The translations under genes were made by a program, and so were the position numbers. From an uncultured Eubacteriales bacterium (GTDB taxonomy: Bacteria > Bacillota > Clostridia > Oscillospirales > Oscillospiraceae), in contig UQGJ01000001.1 of NCBI GenBank assembly GCA_900540545.1, positions 132,579-196,578 of the forward strand: a DNA stretch of 64,000 nucleotides, given 5' to 3'. This document shows, piece by piece, positions 8,150-16,695 of this stretch. Position 1 is the first letter of the stretch. Every line of letters starts with the position of its first letter. The notes under the pieces were generated by a model. That model saw only the letters and a program-made list of their open reading frames with translations. It was not told the DNA's origin and searched no databases.

Positions 8150-9197
8150 ATCCGACGCCCCCTTCGCCCGGCGCCGGCGGCCCGGGCTGCAAGGAATTGA
8201 GATAGGGGTCCACCAGCGTGTCTCCCGCCGCCTCGGTGATAGCGTTGAAGATCACCGACATAACGTAGGCCGTGGAGTTCTTCACCTCGCGCATGTTGGC
8301 CCGGAGCTTCTGCCGGGCGACGCACAGGAGGGTGTAGTCCAGGTCGTAGAGCCTGGAGCGGACCCTGGCCTGGGGCAGCACGGCGTTGCCGATCCGAAAG
8401 CTCTCCGAGTAGTAGAGCCGTTCGATGGCGGCGGCGAAGACATGGGCGGTGTCCGCGTCGAACAGCTCCAAATGGCAGTCCCGCAGAATTAGGTCCAGCC
8501 CGCCGTCGTCCGTGCCTACGGGCTGACTGACTTCTTTGGGACTCCGTTTCGTTTTACTGGAATCAATCTTACTGGGGTACATTTGGCGCACTTCTTGATG
8601 TGCCTCTCCCGCAGGTCCAGAAGTGCGCCCGGTGCAGGTCTGGACCTGCCCGTTTGGGACTTCTTGATGTGCCGTTTCAGCACTTCTTGAAAGGGCGCTA
8701 TGGCCCCCCATGCCTTGGGCGGGCGTGGCAGGGCCCGCCCCTTGATATGTATTTTCCGCACTTCTGCCCCCCGCGGCCTCGTCGCCGGGGGCGACAAAGG
8801 GGGCGCTGGCGGCGACGGGCTCCTCCAGCTCCACACGGGCCAAGTATATCTGGTTGGCGTCGCCGCGCCCGCACCGTTTCTCCCAGATGAGCCGGGCGGC
8901 GGAGAGTTCCTTCATGGCGTCGATGACTTTGTGGTAGCTCACCTGGAGTTCCTCCGCCAGCGACGCCCGGGTGTAGATGATGAACACCTCGCCGGTGTCG
9001 TTCACCCAGCCGTTGAGCCTGGAGAGCTGGAAGCGGTTGAGCAGCAGCGTGTAGGCGACCTTGGCCTCCAGGCTCAGGGTGCGGTACCGCTGGTCGTCGA
9101 AGAGCCAGCGGGGCATTTGAAGATGGTAGTAGCTTTGGATGTCGTTCTGGGTCATGAGACGGAAATCAGGCCGGCAAGTGAGCGGCGCTGCCTTCAT
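8133..9197 (-). CDS. repA: Replication initiator protein A (RepA_N family)
   Basis: The ATG at 9197 is chosen over an in-frame ATG at 9224 because GAGGAGG lies directly upstream of it, giving 354 aa. Residues about 18-125 form a RepA_N-type winged-helix domain (YYHLQMPRWLFDDQRY, LSLEAKVAYTLLLNR, FIIYTRASLAEELQVSYHKV). A hydrophilic linker follows (about 130-225). The C-terminal domain (LRDCHLELFDADTAHVF to AYVMSVIFNAITEAAGD) matches the helical domain often called DUF6017. RepA_N proteins start plasmid replication at sites usually within their own gene. In an integrative element this suggests extrachromosomal replication after excision. The 3' end overlaps the next gene. Confidence 0.85.
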   Translation of the reverse strand: MKAAPLTCRPDFRLMTQNDIQSYYHLQMPRWLFDDQRYRTLSLEAKVAYTLLLNRFQLSRLNGWVNDTGEVFIIYTRASLAEELQVSYHKVIDAMKELSAARLIWEKRCGRGDANQIYLARVELEEPVAASAPFVAPGDEAAGGRSAENTYQGAGPATPAQGMGGHSALSRSAETAHQEVPNGQVQTCTGRTSGPAGEAHQEVRQMYPSKIDSSKTKRSPKEVSQPVGTDDGGLDLILRDCHLELFDADTAHVFAAAIERLYYSESFRIGNAVLPQARVRSRLYDLDYTLLCVARQKLRANMREVKNSTAYVMSVIFNAITEAAGDTLVDPYLNSLQPGPPAPGEGGVGFVPDP

Positions 9198-9260
9198 ATA
9201 GATTCCTCCTCGTTCAAATGGCACAAAAAAAGACGGTGGGCAATCCCTCCGTCCTCCGGC

Positions 9261-11585
9261 CTATGCTTTATGGCTGTCTTTCCAGATGCCGTCCACGTCC
9301 ACCTCGCTGGGATCGCGCTGACGCACCTTGGTGATAAGGCCCCCGCCGGTATCCTCCTCCGGGGCAGTACGCGGCTGCGCTTCCTCGTCCCGGTCCACAG
9401 GCTGCTCTTTGGGTGGAGCCGGTGGGCGCGGCGGGTCCGGCTCCAGGCGGTAGAACGGCAGCGGCCCGAGAGTGTCCCCCTTGGGGGGCGCATGGCCGGG
9501 CCGTCCGGGGCGCTGAGATGGGGCGTGTGCTTCCGGCCCCGCATGGTCCACGGGCGCGGGGGCGGGCCCTGCCCGGCTGGGCGCGGGAGCGGGGGCTGGG
9601 GACGGACGGGGCGGCGGATCAGGCTGGTGGGTCTGCTCCGGCTCTTCCCGCGGAGCTTGTCCGGCCGGGTCTGCGCCGGTCGGGGGCTCCGCCTTCCTGC
9701 GCCAGGGCGGGGTGTATTTGGTCACGTGGGTCTGTACGAGTTCCGGAAAATACGGGTGCTCCTCCGGCGTCAGCTTATACATGCGCATGGGCGGCTTGTT
9801 GCGGATAAACACCAGACATTCGCGGTTATCAAGCCCCAATATCTCGTCCTCGCGCATCAGCGGCCGCTGGGTGTTGCTGCGGGTCTGGGAGTAGGGCCTG
9901 GTGGAGTGGTACACCGGGGAGAAGAGCGGCATGAGGGGCATCTGGTTGTTGGTCACGGAGATGGTGCATATCCCGCAGCGCCGCTCCAAAAAGGAGGCCG
10001 TGGTGAGATCGTTGGCGCCCAGGTAGATCATCAGGTCGCAGTTGGCCTCCTGCGTCTCCCACTCTCCCCGGGGGTAGCTGTGCTGGTACTGGGCCAAGGA
10101 CTGCACGATCAGCTGGCAGTTGATCCCAAAGCCGCGGGCGGAGGCCAGGACCTCGCTCATGCCGTCCAGGTAGCCGATGTTGCAGTATTCTTCCATAAAC
10201 ATATTTACCGTCACGGGGAGCCGCCCGTCCTCGCCGTTGGCCTCGGCGTAGTGGGCCAGACGGGTCATGGACAGCGAGAAGAAGAGACTGCTGAGGAACC
10301 GGAAGGTGCTGTCCTGGGCCGACACCACGCAGAAGTAAAAGCACTGGCGCTGCCCGGGCAGCAGCAGGTCGATGTCGTTGTGGCGGGTGATCTCGTCCAC
10401 GGCCTTGGACTGGAAGACCGCCAGACGGTTGCCAAGTCCAATGGCGATGTTGCCCCACAGGTTTTCCTTGGCCTTGAGGAAGTGGCCGTGAGGCCCATGG
10501 GCCGGATGGTCGTCGGGTAAGGCCTGGAGGGTCGCGTTGATCTCCTCGATGGTCCGGGTGGACAGGAGCTTGTAGACCTCTCCAATGGAACGCTCGTCGA
10601 TGGGCAGGCGGACCTGGGTCTCGCCCACGGTCAGCAGCACCACGTAGTGAAGCAGGGCCTCCAGCAGGTTGATCTCCGCCCGCGCCCAGAAGTCGTTGGA
10701 TTCGCCGGGACCGTTGGTGTTCTGGATGATGATGTTGGCCACCGTCTGGACCTCGATGGGGTCGTCCTCCAACCCCACAAGGAAATTACAGCCGTCGGAG
10801 TGGACCATGTTGATGAGGTTGAACACCCGGACCACACATCCCTTTTTCCGCATGAGAGGCGCCAGCTTGCCGTAGATTTCCCCTTTGGGGTCGCTGATGA
10901 TGGCGCTCTCGCCACGCTTGATACACTGGAGCAGGAACGGGAGCGCAAAGCCCCGGGTCTTGCCGGAGCCGGGGGCGCCGATACACAGGATGTTGCTGTT
11001 GAGGCCCTGGGTGTAGGGAAAGGCCACGTACTCCGCGTACTTGTCGTCGTCCAACGGGTCGTCCTTCAGCTTGCCCAGCAGTATGCTGTCGGTGTCCGCG
11101 ATGGAGCCCACCTCCAGGAATTTCTCCATCTCCTTGCGCTCCATGAAGTGGGCGCTGCCGTGGGTGGAATCCGGGATGATGTCAAACCCGCGCTTGTCGT
11201 GGGTGTACTTGTAGCCGGACAGGAAGACGTAGCCCTTCTTGGTGAGCAGGCAGGCCAGCAGGATGATGACCAGGGTGACGACGATCCCCGTGGGGGTGAT
11301 GATGGCAATGAGGTTCATGATGGGGTCGGTGACCCAGATACTTTCCACGGCCTCCGGCCCCCAGGTCTGTTGCAGCCCCAGCCGGATCGAGTTGACGAAC
11401 ATCCCGTAGAAGTAGTCCGCGATCAGGATGATGGGTATGTAGAACTTGAACTTGCCCTTGTGCCGGTCCAGGAACTTCCCCAGCTTTTTATTCAGCCGGT
11501 CCTCCAGCTTGGCAAGGTGCGTGGACAGCCTAAACAACGAGAGGACCCCCTTCCGGCGCGGCGGCCTCCCGGTGCTGCGGTTCAT
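9261..11585 (-). CDS. virD4: VirD4/TraG-family type IV coupling protein
   Basis: About 774 aa if started at the ATG at 11585. Two N-terminal membrane segments (FYIPIILIADYFYGMF and PTGIVVTLVIILLACLL) precede Walker A (IGAPGSGKTRGF) and a SDPKGEIYG motif typical of TraG/VirD4. Later motifs include LPVTVNMFMEEYCNIGYLD (Walker B region) and QSLAQYQHSY. The last 140 residues are Pro-rich and probably disordered. Coupling proteins pump the relaxase-DNA complex into the mating channel. An alternative TTG start at 11537 follows GGAAGGGGG and would overlap the upstream gene's stop by only 8 nt, so the true start is uncertain. The gene follows the unknown 374-aa gene and precedes repA. Confidence 0.92.
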   Translation of the reverse strand: MNRSTGRPPRRKGVLSLFRLSTHLAKLEDRLNKKLGKFLDRHKGKFKFYIPIILIADYFYGMFVNSIRLGLQQTWGPEAVESIWVTDPIMNLIAIITPTGIVVTLVIILLACLLTKKGYVFLSGYKYTHDKRGFDIIPDSTHGSAHFMERKEMEKFLEVGSIADTDSILLGKLKDDPLDDDKYAEYVAFPYTQGLNSNILCIGAPGSGKTRGFALPFLLQCIKRGESAIISDPKGEIYGKLAPLMRKKGCVVRVFNLINMVHSDGCNFLVGLEDDPIEVQTVANIIIQNTNGPGESNDFWARAEINLLEALLHYVVLLTVGETQVRLPIDERSIGEVYKLLSTRTIEEINATLQALPDDHPAHGPHGHFLKAKENLWGNIAIGLGNRLAVFQSKAVDEITRHNDIDLLLPGQRQCFYFCVVSAQDSTFRFLSSLFFSLSMTRLAHYAEANGEDGRLPVTVNMFMEEYCNIGYLDGMSEVLASARGFGINCQLIVQSLAQYQHSYPRGEWETQEANCDLMIYLGANDLTTASFLERRCGICTISVTNNQMPLMPLFSPVYHSTRPYSQTRSNTQRPLMREDEILGLDNRECLVFIRNKPPMRMYKLTPEEHPYFPELVQTHVTKYTPPWRRKAEPPTGADPAGQAPREEPEQTHQPDPPPRPSPAPAPAPSRAGPAPAPVDHAGPEAHAPSQRPGRPGHAPPKGDTLGPLPFYRLEPDPPRPPAPPKEQPVDRDEEAQPRTAPEEDTGGGLITKVRQRDPSEVDVDGIWKDSHKA

Positions 11586-12654
11586 AGAGAAGTCCACCGC
11601 CCAGACCGTCCATGAGCGGCCCCGGGTCAAAGTAGAGCAGCTCGATGCCCTGGATGGGCAGGGCTCTGGCGAGCACCCCGTCCACCTGGTCGGTCATGGC
11701 CGCCACTTTCACGTTGGGGAAGCCGCGCAGCCACGCCGTTTCGCACAGGCTCCGCACGCGGCGCAGGTCCATGTCCAGCGCCACCACCAGGGGCGTGTCC
11801 CCATCCATGGCGTCCACAGGCAGTTCCGGCGGCGGCGGGCTCCAACGCCGCCCGGCGATAAGCCGGGACACCCGGGCGCGGTAGTCCCCCTGCCGCATGA
11901 GGGCAAGCTGGAGCGCGCCGGTATCGTCGCAGGACGCCAGATAAAAGGGCCGCTTGGTCTTCTGGTAGGCCTCCGCGTAGCTCACCTGGCCGGCCTGGGG
12001 GTGACGGCGGACCGTCGTCGCCTTGAGCACGTGGTACGCCTCGGCGTAGGTGCGCCCCGTCAGGAGGTAGGAGTAGGTCATGCCGAACCCTTTCCCGTAG
12101 AGCGGGCAGAGCCGGTGCATGATGGCGTTCTCGTGCTGGATGAGGGGGCCGTAGCTCTCCTTGGAGGCGTAGTAGACCAGGAACGCCTCGCCGCCCCAGT
12201 GGCCGAACCCCGCGCACTGGATGTTGCTGGATACGTGGTTGAACTTCTCGCTGCGCATAGGCTTGGACTGGAGGAAAACAGGCTGGCGGCAGAGAAGGTC
12301 ATAGTCGGTCTGGCCCACCTCGATTCCAGCCCGGCGGCAGAGGAGCGCAACGCGGGCCGTCTCACAATAGCGGCGGGTCTTTTCCGGCTGGAGGGACTGG
12401 CCGGCATACCGCTGGTATCGGTAGCCATGCCCCTGGAGGAACTTCTCGCCCTTTGCGCTCAGGCGGAGGAACTCTTTCTGCTGGTTGGGGCCGCATAGCT
12501 CGATGATCTGATGGGAGAGGAGCTGTTGGACGGCGGGCAGATAGCTGCCCGCGGAGCCGTACCGTTTGAACTCGCCGGAAGGGACCAGGCCGTAACAGCC
12601 GACCAGGTCTACCACTTCCATATCAACGCTGTCGAGCAGCAATAGAATCACCAC
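11530..12654 (-). CDS. Unknown conjugation-block protein with N-terminal winged-helix-like region
   Basis: The 374-aa product is not recognised. Its first 80 residues (DLVGCYGLVPSGEFKRYG, LPAVQQLLSHQIIEL, FLRLSAKGEKFLQ) have the look of a winged-helix fold like those in replication-relaxation proteins. The rest is mixed alpha/beta without clear catalytic motifs; a Pro run (SPPPPELP) splits it near residue 275. The GTG start at 12654 has only a weak ribosome site. It lies between virD4, whose start it overlaps, and the 219-aa gene, so it probably belongs to the transfer operon. A role in coupling or control of DNA processing is inference. Confidence 0.6.
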   Translation of the reverse strand: MVILLLLDSVDMEVVDLVGCYGLVPSGEFKRYGSAGSYLPAVQQLLSHQIIELCGPNQQKEFLRLSAKGEKFLQGHGYRYQRYAGQSLQPEKTRRYCETARVALLCRRAGIEVGQTDYDLLCRQPVFLQSKPMRSEKFNHVSSNIQCAGFGHWGGEAFLVYYASKESYGPLIQHENAIMHRLCPLYGKGFGMTYSYLLTGRTYAEAYHVLKATTVRRHPQAGQVSYAEAYQKTKRPFYLASCDDTGALQLALMRQGDYRARVSRLIAGRRWSPPPPELPVDAMDGDTPLVVALDMDLRRVRSLCETAWLRGFPNVKVAAMTDQVDGVLARALPIQGIELLYFDPGPLMDGLGGGLLYEPQHREAAAPEGGPLVV

Positions 12655-12842
12655 ACTTTCGATTTCACGTCTGGGGCTGCCTGGGTGGGGCGCGGATTCT
12701 GAAACACGTCCGCTGTCTGCCCGGCCAAACCGTTTCAGCGCAGCGGCTCAGGCCCGGCCGCAGGCGACGCGCACAGGGTTCCTTGCGTCGCCTGCGGGGC
12801 GGGGCCTGTTTTTCAGTTCCACGTCGGGCGCCCGGGTGCCGT
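12655..12842. other. Intergenic gap with strong inverted repeats
   Basis: No gene is seen. A 13-bp perfect inverted repeat (CCGCAGGCGACGC at 12758-12770 and its complement at 12785-12797), with outer AGGCCC/GGGCCT extension, is followed on the plus strand by GTTTTT. A second pair, CTGAAAC near 12699 and GTTTCAG near 12733, flanks a GC-rich stretch. The first could be a terminator or an RNA processing site in the transfer operon; the second could be an operator or part of a DNA-processing site. Neither role is shown. Confidence 0.5.
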
Positions 12843-13502
12843 TTAGAAGAAGGGATACCTGCCGGCGCGCATGTAAAAGTAGTCGTCGGCGTCCGCCAGG
12901 GGCAGGAGGAAGATGTGGCACCTGGGCACCTCCGCCCGGGTGGCCAGGAGGCAGACGCTCAGGGTGAACTGGTCGTCGTCCTCGAACAGGCGGCCTTTGA
13001 GCGCGTTGGGTACGGCCTTCCAGCCCTTGTTGTCCTGGTCGTAGACGTTGCGGTTATGGTACTCACAGTGCTCGTCGATGACCAGCAGGGCCTCCCGGTA
13101 CCAAGGCAGGGTCGCGCCCTGGGCCTCCAGGCCGTCCAGGAGGCGGCGGATGGTGTCGCTCAGGTATGCGGGCGGTTCCCGGGTACAGTGGGGCAGCAGG
13201 GTGGCGAGCTCCAGGTGGAGCCAGCCGTGTTCCGTGATGGACGCCGACCCGGCCAGGTCCATGGGCGGCGGCGCGCACCGTTTCCGGTAGTGGGCGTCGT
13301 ACCGAGGGCGGTGGCGTTCGCAGAGGTTTCGCAGCTCCACGGTGGCGGCCTCCAACTTCCCGGCGGTCTTGTCCATTGCCTCGGCCAGCCGCACGGGCTC
13401 CACCGGATCACTGTCCAGCAGCGCCATGACGCCGCCGGTGGCGAGGTAGGACTCATGGGCCAATGCCTGGACCCGAACCATGTCTTTTTGAAGGTCAGCC
13501 AT
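12843..13502 (-). CDS. Unknown helical protein of the transfer operon
   Basis: The start at 13502 (MADLQKDMVRVQALAHESYL) is chosen because GAGGAGG lies 8 nt upstream and because it overlaps the virB4 stop by 8 nt, as expected in a coupled operon. The 219-aa product has a helical first half (AEAMDKTAGKLEAATVELRNL) and a mixed C-terminal part rich in aromatic and acidic residues (DDYFYMRAGRYPFF at the end). No known motif is recognised. Its position directly after virB4 suggests a transfer-related accessory role. Confidence 0.65.
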   Translation of the reverse strand: MADLQKDMVRVQALAHESYLATGGVMALLDSDPVEPVRLAEAMDKTAGKLEAATVELRNLCERHRPRYDAHYRKRCAPPPMDLAGSASITEHGWLHLELATLLPHCTREPPAYLSDTIRRLLDGLEAQGATLPWYREALLVIDEHCEYHNRNVYDQDNKGWKAVPNALKGRLFEDDDQFTLSVCLLATRAEVPRCHIFLLPLADADDYFYMRAGRYPFF

Positions 13503-16116
13503 CGGACACAGCCTCCTCTGCGGGCCGTGCGGAAGCCCGCGCCCGCATATCGGTGGGCGACGTGGTGATATACTCATACTCCATCGGTGTCACCGTGAAG
13601 CTCACCGGCACATGGTTGCGGCCAATGCAGAGGAGCCCCTCGCCCCGGTGGAACCGGGTGATAAGCTGCTGCTCGCTCTCGGACAGGTTCAGCTTTTTGC
13701 GGGCCAGCTCCGCCTCCTGCTCCTCAAGCTGCATCACGATCTTGATACGGGTGCTGTCCAGGATGGACTTGCCGTACTTGCCGCCCTCCAGGGCGTCCAT
13801 GTCGGCGAGGCCCTGACTGGTGACGCCGGCGATCCCGCCCAGAGCCCGGATCAGTTTGACCGTGCTCACCACGTAGTTGGCCGCCAGGGGGTTGGAGGTG
13901 GAGCCGATCAGTTTCCACAGCTCGTCCGCCAGAAGGACGGTGCCGGTCATACCGTTTTGGATGATGAGGTCGGTAGCATACTCGGTGGCCATGTAGAGGG
14001 TGCAAAGGAGCAGGTCCTCCGGCACGCCGGTGAGGTCGAGGACGATGTAGGGGTTGGCGGCGTCGATGGTGGTGCGCCTGCCCATGCTGGCTGCCGAGCC
14101 GCTTACGTACCGGGTGAGCACGGTGGCCAGGTGCCGGGTCTCCTTCCTGGAGTTGAGCACCTCGTACCAATCCGGCAGGACCGGCATCTCCTTCACCGTC
14201 ACGCCGTCCTCTTCGTAGAGGCTGGCGTTATCGAAGGTGATCCCACACTTGGCGTAGCACTCCACCAGGGAGGCGTCCAGGAGGTTTTTATCCTCCACCG
14301 TCAAATCCCGTTTTTGCAGGGAGTACCATATCTCCAGTTTTGCGATCTTGTCGGCCAGGAGAGAATCGTTGCGCTCGGCGAGGCCCTTGGCCCGGTTGTA
14401 GACGTCGGTGGTGGCCAGGCGGATGTCCATCTCATTGATACAATCCTGCGACGACGGAATGAGCCGGGCGTACTCTCCACCCACGGCCTCGCAGTGCGGG
14501 CGGAACTCATGGCCTTTTTCCGGGATGATGTAGATGATGTGCCGGCCCTGCTGTCGGTAGCGCCCGCCGATGGCCTGGAGCAGGAGACTTTTACCGACGC
14601 CTGTGGAGCCGAAGCAGGAAAAATTCCCGTTGGGGTAGCGGTAATCGTCGAAGTTGTCCAGAAAGACGGGGCTGCGGTTATACATGTTGAGGCCCAGGAA
14701 AATTCCGGTCTGGTCCGTGAGCTCATAGCTGACGAACGGGAACGCGCCGGCCACGCTGGAGGTGAGGGCGTTGCGGCGGGCCTTGCGTTCGATGTTGGGG
14801 TCCAGGATCGCCAGGGGCAGCAGGGAGAGAAAGCCCTGCTCCTCGTGGATGGTGCAGCGCTTGGGGAGCATGTCCATGCTGACGCAGAGGGACTCCAGGC
14901 TGGTGAGCCGCTGTTCCAGGGTCTCCGGGTCATCGGCAACCACCTCCAGGGTGGTGTGCATATAGTAGAGGTCCTCGCCCTTCCGGTTGATCCCTTCCTT
15001 CAGATAGAGGCCGGCGTTGATGGCGTCGTCCAGCTCTTCGTAATCTGCCCGGGTGTCGCCCACGTCGCGCATCCGGGACCGGCGCCACATAGTCGATTGG
15101 CCGATGTTTTTGACCTCCTTTTCTTTGGACTGCCGTTTCACCGTAAAGGACAGGCTCACACCCTCTCCGGCCTCCACCAGCGGGGCCAGCCACGCCCGGC
15201 CCACCACGGTAGTGTAGCCGTAGCCGGCGATGAACAGGTAGGCGTGATACACGCCGTCGATCTCCACGTAGTCGGCGGGGATCATATCCACGTCGATGGG
15301 CGAAAGGATGTCGGTGATGGTCGTGGCCCCGCCGGAGAGGTCCGGGACACCGCCAGCCCGGTCATGGCGGCGCAGGGATAGCACGCGGCGTTTCTTCTTT
15401 ACCTGCGCCTGTTCCCCGGCTTGCAGAAGGGCAACTTCCTCTTCGCCATAAACGCCATGAATTGCAGAGATCATATCGAAAACGCCAAGGGGCAGCTTGA
15501 CGCGCCTGGAGGTGGACTTGTTGTAGATTTCATAAAGGAGCTCCAGCACGGCGTTGTCGCTGTACTCCGGGTCCAGGACCGTCAGGCCGCAGCGCTCCAG
15601 GTACCGCGCGGCGGTGTCCGCCACCTCTGCCATGCGTTCGGCGATGGCCTGGGGCGTGTTATCTCTGGCCTTCATGCTCGGCTCATACTCAAAGGAGAGG
15701 AAAAAGCGGTGGCAGATGGCCTCGTTCTCCACCATGCGGGAGACTTCACGGATGTTATCCTCTATCATGGCCCGGCAGGCTGCTACCGGCTCCCGCTCCA
15801 TGTTGGCCTGCTGCCGCTCCCGGTAGGCATCCATATTGAACTTTTGCGTCCGGACAGAGAACTGAAGCGTCTGGGGGGCGATCTTTAGGTAGGACGCCAT
15901 ATCTGCCAGGACCACATCCTTCTCGTCATCGGACAGGGTGTAGAAGTTGACCGGCAGCACCTCCAGAATACGAACGAACCGGCCGTCCTTGGTGGCGACG
16001 GTGCCGCGGATGATGTCTTTCACAGGAATCCAGCGCTGGATACTCCCGTCGTAGGTGCTGTCGTAGGCGTCGTCGCCTTTAATGGCGCCGCCGAATATCA
16101 GCTCTTTTAAGCCCAT
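13495..16116 (-). CDS. virB4: VirB4/TraE-family type IV secretion ATPase
   Basis: The 873-aa product has an N-terminal VirB4 domain (about 1-450) and a P-loop ATPase half. Walker A is FGSTGVGKSLLLQ at about 503, and Walker B is VLLADELWKLIG near 750. The GITSQG-like segment GVTSQGLADMDAL and the STRIKIVMQLEEQE region also match the family. VirB4 powers assembly of the conjugative channel at the inner face of the membrane. It overlaps the upstream PrgI gene by 38 nt and the downstream gene by 8 nt, so translation is tightly coupled. Length is usual for Gram-positive VirB4. Confidence 0.95.
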   Translation of the reverse strand: MGLKELIFGGAIKGDDAYDSTYDGSIQRWIPVKDIIRGTVATKDGRFVRILEVLPVNFYTLSDDEKDVVLADMASYLKIAPQTLQFSVRTQKFNMDAYRERQQANMEREPVAACRAMIEDNIREVSRMVENEAICHRFFLSFEYEPSMKARDNTPQAIAERMAEVADTAARYLERCGLTVLDPEYSDNAVLELLYEIYNKSTSRRVKLPLGVFDMISAIHGVYGEEEVALLQAGEQAQVKKKRRVLSLRRHDRAGGVPDLSGGATTITDILSPIDVDMIPADYVEIDGVYHAYLFIAGYGYTTVVGRAWLAPLVEAGEGVSLSFTVKRQSKEKEVKNIGQSTMWRRSRMRDVGDTRADYEELDDAINAGLYLKEGINRKGEDLYYMHTTLEVVADDPETLEQRLTSLESLCVSMDMLPKRCTIHEEQGFLSLLPLAILDPNIERKARRNALTSSVAGAFPFVSYELTDQTGIFLGLNMYNRSPVFLDNFDDYRYPNGNFSCFGSTGVGKSLLLQAIGGRYRQQGRHIIYIIPEKGHEFRPHCEAVGGEYARLIPSSQDCINEMDIRLATTDVYNRAKGLAERNDSLLADKIAKLEIWYSLQKRDLTVEDKNLLDASLVECYAKCGITFDNASLYEEDGVTVKEMPVLPDWYEVLNSRKETRHLATVLTRYVSGSAASMGRRTTIDAANPYIVLDLTGVPEDLLLCTLYMATEYATDLIIQNGMTGTVLLADELWKLIGSTSNPLAANYVVSTVKLIRALGGIAGVTSQGLADMDALEGGKYGKSILDSTRIKIVMQLEEQEAELARKKLNLSESEQQLITRFHRGEGLLCIGRNHVPVSFTVTPMEYEYITTSPTDMRARASARPAEEAVSDG

Positions 16117-16420
16117 GGCTGCTGCCGACCTCCCCTCTATATGTGAGTACGCCGCGCCGGCGGCGCCAGCACCACCAGGTGTACAGGTAACGGGTCAGGC
16201 TCTCGTCCGCCAAGCCCAGGAGCGCGAAGCCCGCCACCGGGATAAAGATGACGAGCGTGGTGATGATCTTGATGGTCAGGTCTTGGATGGGCAGGAATCT
16301 GAAGCACAAAAGCAGCACCGGCAGCCCCAGGACCGCGGCCTCGATGACGTTGCGCAGTTCAAAAAGGCCCATGACCTTGCCCGCGTCGGTGTAGTTGGCG
16401 GGGATATAGTACGTTTGCAT
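16079..16420 (-). CDS. prgI: PrgI-family small membrane protein of the conjugation apparatus
   Basis: The 113-aa product begins MQTYYIPANYTDAGKVMGLFELRNVIEA and has two adjacent membrane segments (AAVLGLPVLLLCFRFLPI and IITTLVIFIPVAGFALLGL), the hallmark of PrgI/VirB3-like proteins. Such proteins sit next to VirB4 and anchor it to the membrane channel. The start forms TAAATG with the stop of the upstream HTH gene, and the 3' end overlaps virB4. The Arg-rich cytoplasmic tail follows the second membrane segment. Confidence 0.85.
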   Translation of the reverse strand: MQTYYIPANYTDAGKVMGLFELRNVIEAAVLGLPVLLLCFRFLPIQDLTIKIITTLVIFIPVAGFALLGLADESLTRYLYTWWCWRRRRGVLTYRGEVGSSHGLKRADIRRRH

Positions 16421-16684
16421 TTAATTTGTTCCCTCCATTTCTGGGACAGGTTCTAATAGGTTGGAGCGGCCGGCGGAGAACTCCTCCACCAGCCGCTCCT
16501 GCTGTTCTTTACGGTCTTGTATCACGATTTCAAAAGCGCGCTCCACCAAACGCCGCTCCCCTGGGGTGGCGGGCCGTTTCTCCAGTTCCAGGTCGCTGAT
16601 AAGCTGGTGGGAGACGCCGGCCGCCTGCGCCAGGGCCATGAGCGGGATGTGGTAGCGTTGACGAAGGTCCCGGAGCAGCAGCAT
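16421..16684 (-). CDS. Small HTH (XRE-like) regulator inside transfer operon
   Basis: The 87-aa product carries a helix-turn-helix in LRQRYHIPLMALAQAAGVSHQLISDLEL, close to the lambda-repressor/XRE type. The second half is charged and helical (ERAFEIVIQDRKEQQERLVEEF). AGGAGGTGGCGTC lies directly before the ATG and includes the stop of the upstream C39 gene. It probably binds DNA and may control the transfer operon; target sites cannot be named. Confidence 0.75.
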   Translation of the reverse strand: MLLLRDLRQRYHIPLMALAQAAGVSHQLISDLELEKRPATPGERRLVERAFEIVIQDRKEQQERLVEEFSAGRSNLLEPVPEMEGTN

Positions 16685-16695
16685 GACGCCACCTC

